A DNA stretch of 64,000 bases. It comes from Streptomyces pyxinae (GTDB taxonomy: Bacteria; Actinomycetota; Actinomycetes; Streptomycetales; Streptomycetaceae). The translations under genes were made by a program, and so were the position numbers. Location: contig NZ_JANUGQ010000024.1 of NCBI RefSeq assembly GCF_024756275.1, positions 45,652 through 109,651 on the forward strand, in the 5' to 3' direction. This document shows, one piece after another, positions 17,613-26,475 of this stretch. Position 1 is the stretch's first letter, and each line of letters starts with the position of its first letter. The notes below the pieces were generated by a model that was not told the DNA's origin, searched no databases, and saw nothing but the letters and a program-made list of their open reading frames with translations.

Positions 17613-17767
17613 CCCGGCAGGACGGCCCGCCCGGCGGCGGCCGCCGGGAATGTCCGGGGCAGGTCCCTGGTTGACCGGGTAGCGGAGGCTGTCTCCGCAT
17701 ACCTGAGTCACCCGGGCCCGGCCGTCGCGCCGGGCCCGCCGGAAACCGTCTGGGAGAAGTCACCGTC

Positions 17768-18490
17768 ATGCGTGTGGAAATCTGGAGCGATGTCGCCTGC
17801 CCCTGGTGTTACGTGGGCAAGGCCCGCTTCGACAAGGCGCTGGCGGCCTTCGAGCACCGGGACGACGTCGAGGTGGTGCACCGCTCCTTCGAGCTCGACC
17901 CCGGCCGCGCCAAGGACGACACCGATCTCGTACTGACCATGCTGTCCAAGAAGTACGGCATGACCGAGGCGCAGGCCGCCGAGGGCGAGCGGCGGCTCGG
18001 CGCGACCGCCGCCGCCGAGGGACTCGACTACCGCACCGAGGGCCGCGACCACGGCAGCACCTTCGACATGCACCGGCTGCTGCACTTCGCCCGGGAGCAC
18101 GGCCGGGAGAGCGCCCTCCTCGACCTCCTCTACCGCGCCAACTTCGTGGAGGAGGAGTCCGTCTTCGCCGACGACGAGCGGCTGGTCCGGCTGGCCGTCC
18201 GGGCCGGCCTGGACGAGGCGGCCGTACGCGAGGTGCTCGGGGACCCCGGCCGGTACGCCGACGCGGTGCGCGCCGAGGAGCGCGAGGCCGCCGAACTGGG
18301 CGCCAACGGTGTGCCGTTCTTCGTCATCGACCGCGCGTACGGGATCTCCGGCGCCCAGCCCGCCGAGGTCTTCGGCCAGGCCCTGGCCCGCGCCTGGGGG
18401 GAGCGCCCCGGCCTCACCACCCTCGCCGGTGACGGTGACGGCACGGACGGGAGCTGCGGCCCGGACGGCTGCGAGGTCCCGCAGGGCTGA
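17768..18490 (+). CDS. FrnE-like DsbA-family oxidoreductase (cytoplasmic)
   Basis: 240 residues from ATG 17768, after GGGAGAAG. Thioredoxin fold with an inserted helical domain. The active-site CPWC is at residues 11-14 (WSDVACPWCYVGKARF), the cis-Pro region is NGVPFFVID, and the C-terminus is GISGAQPAEVFGQAL. There is no signal peptide, so it acts in the cytoplasm, as does FrnE, which was named from a frenolicin cluster and is implicated in disulfide or glutathione-like redox chemistry. The tail contains two more cysteines (GSCGPDGCEV). A 10-bp inverted repeat (17713-17722/17729-17738) lies in its leader. Confidence 0.9.
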   Translation: MRVEIWSDVACPWCYVGKARFDKALAAFEHRDDVEVVHRSFELDPGRAKDDTDLVLTMLSKKYGMTEAQAAEGERRLGATAAAEGLDYRTEGRDHGSTFDMHRLLHFAREHGRESALLDLLYRANFVEEESVFADDERLVRLAVRAGLDEAAVREVLGDPGRYADAVRAEEREAAELGANGVPFFVIDRAYGISGAQPAEVFGQALARAWGERPGLTTLAGDGDGTDGSCGPDGCEVPQG

Positions 18491-18508
18491 GCCGTACCGG
18501 ACGCGCGG

Positions 18509-19435
18509 TCAGCCGTCCGCGGCGGGTACGGCGTAGAGCACCAGGTTCTCGGTGTAGGCGCCCGCCACCGGGTCGTAGTCACCCGCGCAGGTGACGAGCA
18601 CCAGCCGGCGGGCGCCGTCCGCGCGGAACAGGTCGGACGGCAGCTCGGCCTTCAGGTGGGTGCGGCGGGCGACCACCCGGTAGCCGTGCCGGGCGCCGTC
18701 CGCCGAGGCCACCCGCACCCGGGCGCCGATCGGCACATCGTGCAGCGCCTCGAAGGGGCCCGGCCCCTCGGCCGAGTCGAGATGGCCGGCGAGCAGCACC
18801 GTGCCGCCGCCGGCCCCGGGGGAGCCGCCGAGGGCCCACCAGCCGAGCCGGGTCGGCGCGTCGGGCACGTCCAGGGAGCCGTCCGGCCGGCCGGTCACCG
18901 GGTCGACGGGCGTGTCGGCGAGGTGCCCCGGCACGGTGACGGTCAGGGGCGGGGAACCCGGAGCGGCGGCCCCGGTGGGCGTGCCGACCGGTTCTCCCAC
19001 GGGCCCGCTGGGCGTGTCTTCCCGGTCGGCGGTTCCGGACGGGGCGGCCCCGGTGGGCGTGTCGGCCCGGGCCGTCGCGGGGGCCGGGCCGGGCGTGGCG
19101 CCCGCGTGCGGCAGGGTGCCGGCGTCCGGTACGCCGGGCACCGAGCGGATGGCCTGGGCCAGGGTGGCGAGGCCGGCCAGCACCGCCAGCGCGGCCACCA
19201 CCGCCGCGCCGCGCGCCAGCAGGGTCAGCCACCGGCTCCGCCCCGGTTCCGCGCCCTGGTCCGGTCGTTCGAGGCCGGCCACGATGCGCACCGGCAGGCC
19301 GACCCCGGCCCGTACCGGCGGGAGCGCTCCGGCCCTGCCCCGCCCCCAGGGCCGCACCCTCGACCGGGCACGCGGGCCCGGTCGGAGGCGGACCCGCAGA
19401 CCGGTCGGGGAGGGGAAGCGGGACCGGGTGCGCAC
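18509..19435 (-). CDS. class F sortase
   Basis: 308 residues. GTG 19435 was chosen because it lies five bases after the stop of the upstream DUF4142 gene. An N-terminal basic, disordered region of about 75 residues precedes one membrane helix (LLARGAAVVAALAVLAGLATL), then a Pro/Thr-rich linker and the sortase barrel: His in LLAGHLDSAEGPGPF, nucleophile Cys in LVLVTCAGDYD. The position near the usual catalytic Arg reads GAYTENLVLYA, so the third residue is not obvious. Sortases anchor proteins carrying a sorting signal to the cell surface; the adjacent DUF4142 protein has a membrane-anchor tail and is a candidate client. Confidence 0.85.
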   Translation of the reverse strand: MRTRSRFPSPTGLRVRLRPGPRARSRVRPWGRGRAGALPPVRAGVGLPVRIVAGLERPDQGAEPGRSRWLTLLARGAAVVAALAVLAGLATLAQAIRSVPGVPDAGTLPHAGATPGPAPATARADTPTGAAPSGTADREDTPSGPVGEPVGTPTGAAAPGSPPLTVTVPGHLADTPVDPVTGRPDGSLDVPDAPTRLGWWALGGSPGAGGGTVLLAGHLDSAEGPGPFEALHDVPIGARVRVASADGARHGYRVVARRTHLKAELPSDLFRADGARRLVLVTCAGDYDPVAGAYTENLVLYAVPAADG

Positions 19436-19440
19436 GGCGG

Positions 19441-20145
19441 TCAGCGGGTGTAGCGGCTGTCGTGGCGGCGGAGGCGGGCGGCGGCCCAGAAGGCCCCGGC
19501 CGCGACCAGGAAACCGCCCAGCGCCACGGCGGGCACGGCCACCGCGACCGGCACGTCCGCCGCGAGAACCGCCTTTCCGCCCTTGCCCGCGTCGATGGTG
19601 TGCGGCGCGGCGGCCTGGTGGCAGCCGCCGCCCCGGACCATCGCCAGATGCGCGGCGACCACCGGACGGGCGGCCTTGGCGGCGGCGGTGATCTCGGCCT
19701 TCTTCCCCTTGGCGATCTGTGTGTCGATGCGCGCCAGGGTCTTCTCGTGGGCGGTGGCCATCTCCGCGAGCCAGGTCTTGTCGTATCCGTCCGTGCCCGC
19801 CTTGGTCATGACGCCCGCGAGCGTCTTCTGCTGCTCCGGGGTGGGCGCGGTGGGCAGGTCGACACCGAGCTTGTTGGCGAGCGCCTTGGTGTCGGCGTCG
19901 AGCTTGGTGTGGTCCCGTACCAGGACGGCGCCGGCCTGCTTCACACACGCCGAGTTCGCGTGCTTCTCCGCGTCCCGGCCGGCGCCGATCTCGGTGAGGT
20001 TGCCCTGGTGGCCGGCGCGCAGATAGGCGTTGTCCAGGGCCGGCGGGTCGGCCGGCGGCTCTCCGGCGAGGGCGGGGCCTGCCGTTATGCCGGTCAGGGC
20101 GAGACAGGTGATGGCCGTCATGGTCCAGCGCTGGGTACGGAACAC
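19441..20145 (-). CDS. secreted DUF4142 protein with C-terminal membrane anchor
   Basis: 234 residues from GTG 20145 (ATG 20121 is an alternative but shortens the signal peptide). Signal peptide MTAITCLALTGITAGPALA is followed by a helical DUF4142 (ferritin-like) domain with DNAYLRAGHQGNLTEI, DHTKLDADTKALANKLGVDL and MATAHEKTLARID. The C-terminus is VAVAVPAVALGGFLVAAGAFW plus a basic tail RLRRHDSRYTR, the layout of a cell-wall sorting signal, but no LPxTG precedes the helix. It lies directly upstream of a sortase gene. Two cysteines (SACVKQAG, GGGCHQ) remain in the mature part. The function is unknown. Confidence 0.85.
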   Translation of the reverse strand: MFRTQRWTMTAITCLALTGITAGPALAGEPPADPPALDNAYLRAGHQGNLTEIGAGRDAEKHANSACVKQAGAVLVRDHTKLDADTKALANKLGVDLPTAPTPEQQKTLAGVMTKAGTDGYDKTWLAEMATAHEKTLARIDTQIAKGKKAEITAAAKAARPVVAAHLAMVRGGGCHQAAAPHTIDAGKGGKAVLAADVPVAVAVPAVALGGFLVAAGAFWAAARLRRHDSRYTR

Positions 20146-20436
20146 GGTGGTCGTCCGTTCTCTTCGGTCGGTGCGGCCCGCACCGTCGGGGTCCGCACCA
20201 TCCATCCGGTCACGGACCGGCCCGGGCCGCCACTTCCGGTACTGCAAACAGCGCAGCTCCCGGGATTCCCCCCGGCAGCAGCCCGGCGCGCCTTACCCGT
20301 CCGGGGAGGCGCGCAAGCGGAATCGGCGGGATTGGCTTCAATACGCCAACCCTCCAACGCCCCCTTGTCACGGTATGGAGTCACATGCGTACATGGAGTC
20401 GCGTACGTTTCAAGGGGATCTCGGGGGTGGTCAGCC

Positions 20437-21492
20437 ATGGTGGACGTTCCGCGAGCCGTGCTGGGGCGCAGGGCACCACGATCGACAGCGTCCTTCCGCG
20501 CGGCGGCAGCGGCCCGCGCGACAGCGGTGCGCGCGGCGGCACTCCGCACGGCGGGGGCGACGGCATTCCGTACGGCGGGACCAACGGCAGGGGCGGGTCC
20601 GGCGGCACTCCGCCCGGCGGGGCCGGCGGCAGGGGCGGCGACGGGGGCCGGGACGACGGGGGCTGGGGCGCCGGGGACCGGGGCGCCAGGCGCGGGGTGC
20701 CCGGAGCGCACGGCCGCGATACTGCCGCCCGGGCCGGAGCCGCCGGTGCCGCGTCCGGGCCGGGGCACCGGGTCCGTACCGGCCGTGCCGCCGCAGTCGC
20801 GGGAAGCGGCGCGGGCGGCCCAGGCGCACGGGCGCCGGCCGCCCGGGCAGGCCGTCTGGGGCACCCGGCAGGTCTGCGCCGCGCTCGCCGCGCTCACCGA
20901 GTCCGCCCGCGAGGAGCTGCTGACCTTCGACGATCCGGTGGGCCGCGCCGGGCAGTCGGTGCCGGAGCCGTTCGCCGAGCTGGCCGGCGCCTGTGTCCGG
21001 GCGGCCGTCGAGCGGGTGGGCACGGTCCGCCAGATCGTGCCCCGGCACGCGCTGCCCCGGCTGGCGGCCATCGACAGCGGACTCGTCCGGCTGCTCCCGG
21101 GCCGGGCCCGGCTGGCGGACTCCATCCCGTTCAAGATGATCGTGGTGGACCGGTCGGTGGCGGCGGTGCCGCTCGATCTCGAACTGCTCTGCAACGGAAT
21201 CCTGCTGATCCGCGACCCGGCCGTGGTCCAGCTCCTGATCCGGGCCCACCGGATCTGGTGGGACGCGGCGGAGGACATCGGGGCGCCCGTCACCGACCGG
21301 AGCGGGCTGCCCAAGCATCTGCGGCCGGTGCTGAGAGCCCTGGCGGCCGGCCTCACCGACGAGGCCGCCGCCGCCCGGCTCTCGATCTCCCAGCGCACCT
21401 ACAGCCGGCGGGTCGGCGCCGTGCTCGCGGCCCTCGGCACGACCAGTCGCTTCCGGGCGGGGGTGGAAGCGGTGCGCCGGGGCTGGATCTGA
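20437..21492 (+). CDS. LuxR-HTH (TrmB-like) transcriptional regulator with Ala-rich N-terminus
   Basis: 351 residues if ATG 20437 (after GGGGGTGG) is the start. Residues 1-130 are low-complexity Ala/Gly/Pro/Thr sequence. The conserved part begins WGTRQVCAALAALTESAREEL and includes a PLD-like middle (SIPFKMIVVDRSVAAVPLD, ILLIRDPAVVQLLIRAH). It ends in a LuxR-type HTH (AAGLTDEAAAARLSISQRTYSRRVGAVLAALG; turn residues ISQRTYSRR). This architecture recurs in Streptomyces as orphan regulators beside biosynthetic or surface genes. The true start may be internal, because the N-terminal tail is not conserved in the family. Confidence 0.75.
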   Translation: MVDVPRAVLGRRAPRSTASFRAAAAARATAVRAAALRTAGATAFRTAGPTAGAGPAALRPAGPAAGAATGAGTTGAGAPGTGAPGAGCPERTAAILPPGPEPPVPRPGRGTGSVPAVPPQSREAARAAQAHGRRPPGQAVWGTRQVCAALAALTESAREELLTFDDPVGRAGQSVPEPFAELAGACVRAAVERVGTVRQIVPRHALPRLAAIDSGLVRLLPGRARLADSIPFKMIVVDRSVAAVPLDLELLCNGILLIRDPAVVQLLIRAHRIWWDAAEDIGAPVTDRSGLPKHLRPVLRALAAGLTDEAAAARLSISQRTYSRRVGAVLAALGTTSRFRAGVEAVRRGWI

Positions 21493-21623
21493 GACGACAG
21501 GAACGACCAGGACGACCGGGGCGACGGAGACGGACGGGGCGACCGGGGTGACCAGGGCGACAGAGACGGACGGGGCGACCGGGGCGACTCGACCGGGACG
21601 GTACGGACGGACGGCCGGCACGG

Positions 21624-21665
21624 CCACCGGCCACCGGCCACCGGCCACCGGCCACCGGCCACCGG
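21624..21665. repeat. heptamer CCACCGG x6
   Basis: Exactly six head-to-tail copies of CCACCGG ending one base before the stop of the permease gene. Upstream to 21493 are degenerate copies of GGGGCGACCGG and GACGGACG. The whole gap between the regulator and permease genes is simple-sequence DNA without coding signs. Confidence 0.9.
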
Positions 21666-22697
21666 CTACGACACGATGTCCTTGCGGGCGAAACCACGGA
21701 AGGCCAGGGCGAACAGCACCAGGGCGCAGGCCACCGACACCGCCGTGCCCTTGAGCATGCCGCCCCACTCCGGCTGCGGCTGGAGCGCGTCCGCCCAGGC
21801 GAACTGCCAGTGGGCGGGCAGGAACTCACGCCAGGAACCGAGCGCGGTCACCGCGTCCAGCACATTGCCGATGATCGTCAGGCCGACGGCACCACCGACC
21901 GCGCCGAGCGGGGCGTCGGTCCGGGTGGACAGCCAGAAGGCGAGCCCCGCCGTGACCAGTTGGGAGACAAAGATGAACACCACCGCGACCGCCAGCCGGG
22001 GCAGTGCCTCCCCGGCGGCCAGGGAGCCGCCCGTGGGCAGCCGCAACGGCCCCCAGCCGTAGGCCACTCCACCCACCGCCAGGGCCACCAGCGGCAGCAG
22101 CACGATGGCCGCCGCGCTGAAGGCCAGCGCCACCGCCAGCTTGGACCACAGCAGCCGGGCCCGGGGCACCGGGGCCGCCAGCAGATAGCGCAGCGACGAC
22201 CAACTGGCCTCCGAGGCCACGGTGTCACCGCAGAACAGCGCCACCGGGATCACCAGCAGAAAGCCCGCCGAGACGAAGAGACAGGTGGCGGCGAAGTTGG
22301 CGCCGGAGGCGGTGGCGGTGTCCATCAGCGTCACCCGGTTGTCGGCCCGGCCGTCCGGTGAGCCGCCGACGGCGAAGGCGATCAGCAGGACGAACGGCAG
22401 GGCGCCCAGGACGGCCGCCATCACCAGGGTGCGGCGGCGCTTCAGCTGGCGTACGGCCTCCACCCGCAGCGGCAGGGTGTGCCCGGGCCGGTAGCCGGAT
22501 GCGGTGGAACGGCCCGGCGGGGTGGGGCGGTCGGCCGGGCGAGGGTGGCCCGGCGCGGTGGGGCCGTCGGCCGTACGGGGGTGGGCGGCAGGGCCGTCGG
22601 GCGCGGTGGGGCCCGGCGCGCCGGGCGGCGCCGGGGTGCCCGCCGGGCCGGTCGCCCGGGGGGCGGCGTTGCCGTTGTCGTCGCCGGTGGCGGTCAC
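21666..22697 (-). CDS. ABC-2 type transporter permease
   Basis: 343 residues from GTG 22697, overlapping the upstream hydrolase-ATPase stop by four bases (GTGA). Residues 1-75 are Pro/Ala/Gly-rich and probably disordered. Six membrane helices follow: TLVMAAVLGALPFVLLIAFAVG, the segment around VSAGFLLVIPVALF, AFSAAAIVLLPLVALAVGG, LAVAVVFIFVSQLVTAGL, AVGGAVGLTIIGNVL and ALVLFALAFRGFARKDI. The cytoplasmic phrase GDTVASEASWSSLRYLLAAPVPRARLLWSK is characteristic of ABC-2 permeases. It should assemble with the ATPase domain encoded just upstream to form an exporter; the substrate is unknown. Confidence 0.92.
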   Translation of the reverse strand: MTATGDDNGNAAPRATGPAGTPAPPGAPGPTAPDGPAAHPRTADGPTAPGHPRPADRPTPPGRSTASGYRPGHTLPLRVEAVRQLKRRRTLVMAAVLGALPFVLLIAFAVGGSPDGRADNRVTLMDTATASGANFAATCLFVSAGFLLVIPVALFCGDTVASEASWSSLRYLLAAPVPRARLLWSKLAVALAFSAAAIVLLPLVALAVGGVAYGWGPLRLPTGGSLAAGEALPRLAVAVVFIFVSQLVTAGLAFWLSTRTDAPLGAVGGAVGLTIIGNVLDAVTALGSWREFLPAHWQFAWADALQPQPEWGGMLKGTAVSVACALVLFALAFRGFARKDIVS

Positions 22698-25591
22698 GCG
22701 GGTCCTCCGATCAGGGTCAGGAAGGCGTCCTCCAGGCGTCGGTGCGGTCCGGCGCCGGTCACCGGGACGCCCAGCCGGACCAGTTCGGTGATCAGGTCCT
22801 GGGCGGTGGCGCCGGCCAGCCGGACCAGCACACCGCCCTCGGCGCGGGCCGCCGAGCCGACCCCGGGCAGGGCGCCGATCTTCTCGACCAGCGGCTCCGG
22901 GAGTTCGGCGGCCGTGGTGACGAGCAGGGTGTCGCCCGCGCCGATGATCTCCCGGACCGGACCGGCCTGGACGAGCCGGCCCCGGTCCATGACCACCAGA
23001 TGCGTACAGGACTGTTCGACCTCGGAGAGAAGGTGACTGGAGACGATGACCGTCCGTCCCCCGGCCGCGTACCGGATCATCACGTCCCGCATCTCGCGGA
23101 TCTGCGGCGGGTCGAGCCCATTGGCCGGTTCGTCCAGGATCAGCAGATCCGGCAGGCCCAGCATGGCCTGGGCGATGGCGAGCCGCTGCCGCATCCCCTG
23201 GGAGTACGTGCGCACGGTACGGGCCAGCGCGTCCCCGAGGCCGGCGATCTCCAGCGCCTCTTCGAGGTGGGCGTCCCCGGCGGGCCGGCCGTTGGCCCGC
23301 CAGTACAGCTCCAGGTTCTCCCGGCCGGAGAGATGCGGCAGGAAGCCCGCGCCCTCGACGAACGCGCCCACCCGGGAGAGCACCGGCGCGCCCGGCCGGA
23401 CGGCGTGGCCGAACACCCGGATCTCGCCGTCGTCCGGGGTGATCAGCCCCATCAGCATCCGCAGGGTGGTGGTCTTGCCCGCGCCGTTGGGACCCAGCAG
23501 GCCGAGCACCTGGCCCTTCTCCACCCGGAAGGACAGTTCCCGCACCGCGTACCGGTCGCTCGACCCGGCGTACCGCTTGGTCAGCCCGGTGATGGTGAGC
23601 GGTACGCCGGCCAGCTCCGGGTCCGGGGGCGGGGCGGCGGCCCTGCGCCGGGCGGTGAGCAGCAGCGCGGCGGCCACCAGGGCGCCGCCGAGTGGCAGTC
23701 CCCACACCCACCGGGGCAGCCCGGCCGCCTGGGCGCGCACCTCAGGGGCGGTGGGGACGGAGAGCCCGCCGGTGGCGCGCACGGTGTACGTCGCCGGGGT
23801 GGCCGGCGAGGCGTAGCCGAGGTCCGTGGCGGCGACCACCAGGCGCAGCCGGTGCCCGGCCTCCACCTGGTGGTCGACGGCCGGCAGGGTCAGCTCCACG
23901 TCCTTGCCCCGCCCGGCACCGGTGACCCGGACCGGGGTGACGAGCTGGGCGGGCAGCGTCTGCCGCCCGTCGGGGCCGACGTCGTACACCTTGCCGAAGA
24001 GCACGGCGTCACCGGCGGCCGCTGCCCCGCTCGCCCGCGCGTCCGAGGCGACCCGGAGGCGGACGGTCGGTGAGCCGGTGATCCGCAGCGGCTCGCCGAG
24101 CGGCGCCGAGTCGAACCGGGCGAACTGGCCCGGGAAGTCCATCGAGAGACCGACCCCCAAGGAGGAGAGTTGCGAGAGTCCACCCCCCACACCGGGCACG
24201 GCGGAGATGCCGGGTGGGCCGGCCCCCGCCGGGTTGTGGAAGCGCTGCTCGCCGCCGGTCAGGGCGAGCGTGCGCGGTGTCCCGCGCAGCCCCGGGTACG
24301 CCGCGCCGGAGGCCCCGCGCAGCTGGGCCCGCCCGTCGGTGGAGTTCATGCCCCCGGTCCGGCTGACCCGGAAGGCGGGCCCGGTGTCGGCGGCCTCGTC
24401 CCCGCGCAGGTAGCGGTCGAACCAGCGCCCGATCCGGTCCTGGACCCGGTCCGTCTCGGTGGCGCCGCCGTCGTGCCCGCCCGCGATCCAGTCGACGGCC
24501 ACCGGGGCGCCGTTGGCGCCGATCCGCCGGGCCATGGCATCGGACTGGTCCAGCGGGAAGAGCGAGTCGGTCTGACCCTGCACCAGCAGTGCGGGCACCC
24601 GGATGCGGTCTCCGACGGCGGAGGGGCTGCGGGCCTCCAGCAGGGCCCGGGCGGCGGTGTCGGGCTTCCCGGCCACCGCGACCCGCTCGTACATGGCGCA
24701 CAGCGCCTCCTGGAACCGCCCGCAGCCGCCGGCGGAGTCCCGGGCGCCGGCGGTGTCCCGGACAGCGGTCGGGTTCCGGGTGCCGGCCGTGTCCCGGGTG
24801 CCGGGGGTACGGGACGCCGCTCCCGCCCGGTCCGCGGTCGCCCGGTCGCCGGGGCTCGCGCCCGTACGGGTCCCCGGCGCGGGGGCCTCCGCCCCGGGCG
24901 GCTGGTCGGGGCGCTGCTCGGGCTCGCCCGGTGGCTGTGCGGACGGCGGGGCGGCGGCGGCCGAACTGGCGGAGAAGAACATGCCGGCCCACAGCTTCTT
25001 GAACACCCCGCCCGGGAAGAGCGCGTCGGCCAGGTTCCAGTAGGTGATCTGCGGGGCGATCGCGTCCACCCGCCGGTCGTATCCGGCCGCCAGCAGCGAG
25101 ATCGCCCCGCCGTAGGACGCCCCGGTCACCCCGACCCGGGGGTCGCCGGTCCGGTCGAGCCGCACCTCCGAGCGGGTCGCCAGCCAGTCGATCAGCCGCG
25201 ACACGTCCTTGACCTCGTAGGCCGGGTCGTTGAGCCCGATGCGACCGGTGGAGGCGCCGAAGCCGCGCGCCGACCAGGTCAGCACCGCGTACCCGTCCCT
25301 GGCCAGCCGCTCGGCCTGTCCCCGGGTGTCCTCCTTGCTGCCGCCGAAGCCGTGCCCGATCAGTACGGCGGGGCGGCGGACACCGGCGGGACCGGAGGTG
25401 AAGAACGAGGCGTCGATCCTCGCCCCCGGCATGGCGAAGGCCCGGTCCTCGCGGTGCACGGCGGGCGCCTCGTCCGAGGCGACCGCCGCCCAGGTGCCGC
25501 CACCGGCGAGCAGCACGGCGGCCAGGGTGAGCGCGACGGCCGGCCGCCGGGACCGGAAGGGCCGGGCGAGCCGGGAAACGCGGATCTGCAT
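22694..25591 (-). CDS. fusion: exported alpha/beta hydrolase (CocE/X-Pro type) + ABC ATPase
   Basis: 965 residues from ATG 25591. A signal anchor (PAVALTLAAVLLAGGGTWAAV) leads into an extracytoplasmic alpha/beta hydrolase: nucleophile about Ser157 in GVTGASYGGAISLL, Asp near 340 in QGQTDSLFPLDQ, His near 369 in AGGHDGG. A CocE/X-Pro beta-sandwich follows. A second helix (WVWGLPLGGALVAAALLLTA, about 640) returns the chain to the cytosol. An ABC ATPase then has Walker A GPNGAGKTT near 700, signature YSQGMRQR and Walker B DLLILDEP. A Pro/Thr repeat-rich insertion interrupts the hydrolase near 235-300. It is coupled by GTGA to the permease gene. The hydrolase may process the exported substrate. 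Confidence 0.9.
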   Translation of the reverse strand: MQIRVSRLARPFRSRRPAVALTLAAVLLAGGGTWAAVASDEAPAVHREDRAFAMPGARIDASFFTSGPAGVRRPAVLIGHGFGGSKEDTRGQAERLARDGYAVLTWSARGFGASTGRIGLNDPAYEVKDVSRLIDWLATRSEVRLDRTGDPRVGVTGASYGGAISLLAAGYDRRVDAIAPQITYWNLADALFPGGVFKKLWAGMFFSASSAAAAPPSAQPPGEPEQRPDQPPGAEAPAPGTRTGASPGDRATADRAGAASRTPGTRDTAGTRNPTAVRDTAGARDSAGGCGRFQEALCAMYERVAVAGKPDTAARALLEARSPSAVGDRIRVPALLVQGQTDSLFPLDQSDAMARRIGANGAPVAVDWIAGGHDGGATETDRVQDRIGRWFDRYLRGDEAADTGPAFRVSRTGGMNSTDGRAQLRGASGAAYPGLRGTPRTLALTGGEQRFHNPAGAGPPGISAVPGVGGGLSQLSSLGVGLSMDFPGQFARFDSAPLGEPLRITGSPTVRLRVASDARASGAAAAGDAVLFGKVYDVGPDGRQTLPAQLVTPVRVTGAGRGKDVELTLPAVDHQVEAGHRLRLVVAATDLGYASPATPATYTVRATGGLSVPTAPEVRAQAAGLPRWVWGLPLGGALVAAALLLTARRRAAAPPPDPELAGVPLTITGLTKRYAGSSDRYAVRELSFRVEKGQVLGLLGPNGAGKTTTLRMLMGLITPDDGEIRVFGHAVRPGAPVLSRVGAFVEGAGFLPHLSGRENLELYWRANGRPAGDAHLEEALEIAGLGDALARTVRTYSQGMRQRLAIAQAMLGLPDLLILDEPANGLDPPQIREMRDVMIRYAAGGRTVIVSSHLLSEVEQSCTHLVVMDRGRLVQAGPVREIIGAGDTLLVTTAAELPEPLVEKIGALPGVGSAARAEGGVLVRLAGATAQDLITELVRLGVPVTGAGPHRRLEDAFLTLIGGPA

Positions 25592-25789
25592 GGCTCCGAC
25601 CCTAAGCGGACCGGTTCCCCTGCCCGGCAGCCCCTGGTCGGAGCCGGGAGGCATCCCGGAGGCGTACGCGCGGCCGTCGGCGTACCGCGATCGCGGTACG
25701 CGCCGGTGCGGGCGACGCCAGGGGCTCGCCCCGCCGGTCCGGCGGTTCCCGGGACCGGGAGCGCCGCCGGACGCGGGCCCCTGGGGGCC
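25592..25789. promoter_or_regulatory. leader hairpin and 22-bp palindrome upstream of the hydrolase-ABC gene
   Basis: GGCTCCGACC (25592-25601) and GGTCGGAGCC (25636-25645) pair perfectly and flank the start codon of the fusion gene, so a hairpin could mask ribosome binding. Further upstream is a perfect 22-bp palindrome at 25680-25701 (GCGTACCGCGA and its complement), which could be an operator or a terminator of the DUF4291 gene. Confidence 0.5.
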
Positions 25790-26404
25790 TCAGCCGGTGG
25801 CGGTCAGATGGTCCAGCAGCCCGTCCGGGACCGGGTACGGCGGCTCCTCGGGCAGCAGCCGGGCGGCGGTCTCCAGGTCGCCGGCGCGGACGTGCTCATG
25901 GATCTCGCGGGCCAGCGGGGTCACGTCCCGGATGGCGACGGTCCACTCGTCCGCGTACCGCCCGGCCGCCTCGCCCGCCAGCCCGAGCTGGAGCGATCGG
26001 TGGGGCAACGGGCCCAGCCGCAGGCTCCGTTCGGGGTCCCACTGCACCCGGGCGGGCGCCTCCCGCAGCCGCTGCTTCCACGCGGCCTGGTCGCCGTGGA
26101 GCGCGGGCACATGGTGCGAGAGGCAGGCGTGGCGCAGCGCCCACTCGAAGCCGTCCCGCCGGATCTCGACGGCCAGCACCGTCTCCTGGTCCGGCTTGGT
26201 GGCCCAGCCGCAGCGGTACATCATCCACAGGAAGGACGGCTTCACCCAGGTCATCCGGTCGCGTTTCCAGGCGGCGGGGAAGCGGCCGGTGCGGGCGGCC
26301 GGTCCGCCGATCGACGGGGAGTACGCCTGGTAGACGGTGACGGTGTGCTCGGTATGGGCCGCGCGGACGCGGTACCGCGGCTCGGCGGCGGGCTCGTGGT
26401 GCAT
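25790..26404 (-). CDS. DUF4291 protein
   Basis: 204 residues from ATG 26404. The hallmarks of DUF4291 are present: YQAYSPSIGGPAA near the N-terminus, RMTWVKPSFLWMMYRCGWATK in the middle, VQWDPERSLRLGPLPHRSLQLGL and the helix EWTVAIRDVTPLAREIH. The family is widespread and uncharacterised; it has been compared with ADP-ribosyl-type folds, but I would not assign a function. No membrane or signal segment. It is separated by 200 bases from the fusion transporter downstream and by a tandem repeat from mmsA upstream, so it is probably an independent gene. Confidence 0.88.
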   Translation of the reverse strand: MHHEPAAEPRYRVRAAHTEHTVTVYQAYSPSIGGPAARTGRFPAAWKRDRMTWVKPSFLWMMYRCGWATKPDQETVLAVEIRRDGFEWALRHACLSHHVPALHGDQAAWKQRLREAPARVQWDPERSLRLGPLPHRSLQLGLAGEAAGRYADEWTVAIRDVTPLAREIHEHVRAGDLETAARLLPEEPPYPVPDGLLDHLTATG

Positions 26405-26475
26405 GGGCCCAGCCTCGCCGCGGCACCGCCCGGGCGGCCACCGAATTACCGGCGGCCGCGGTCAGCGGCCCACCG

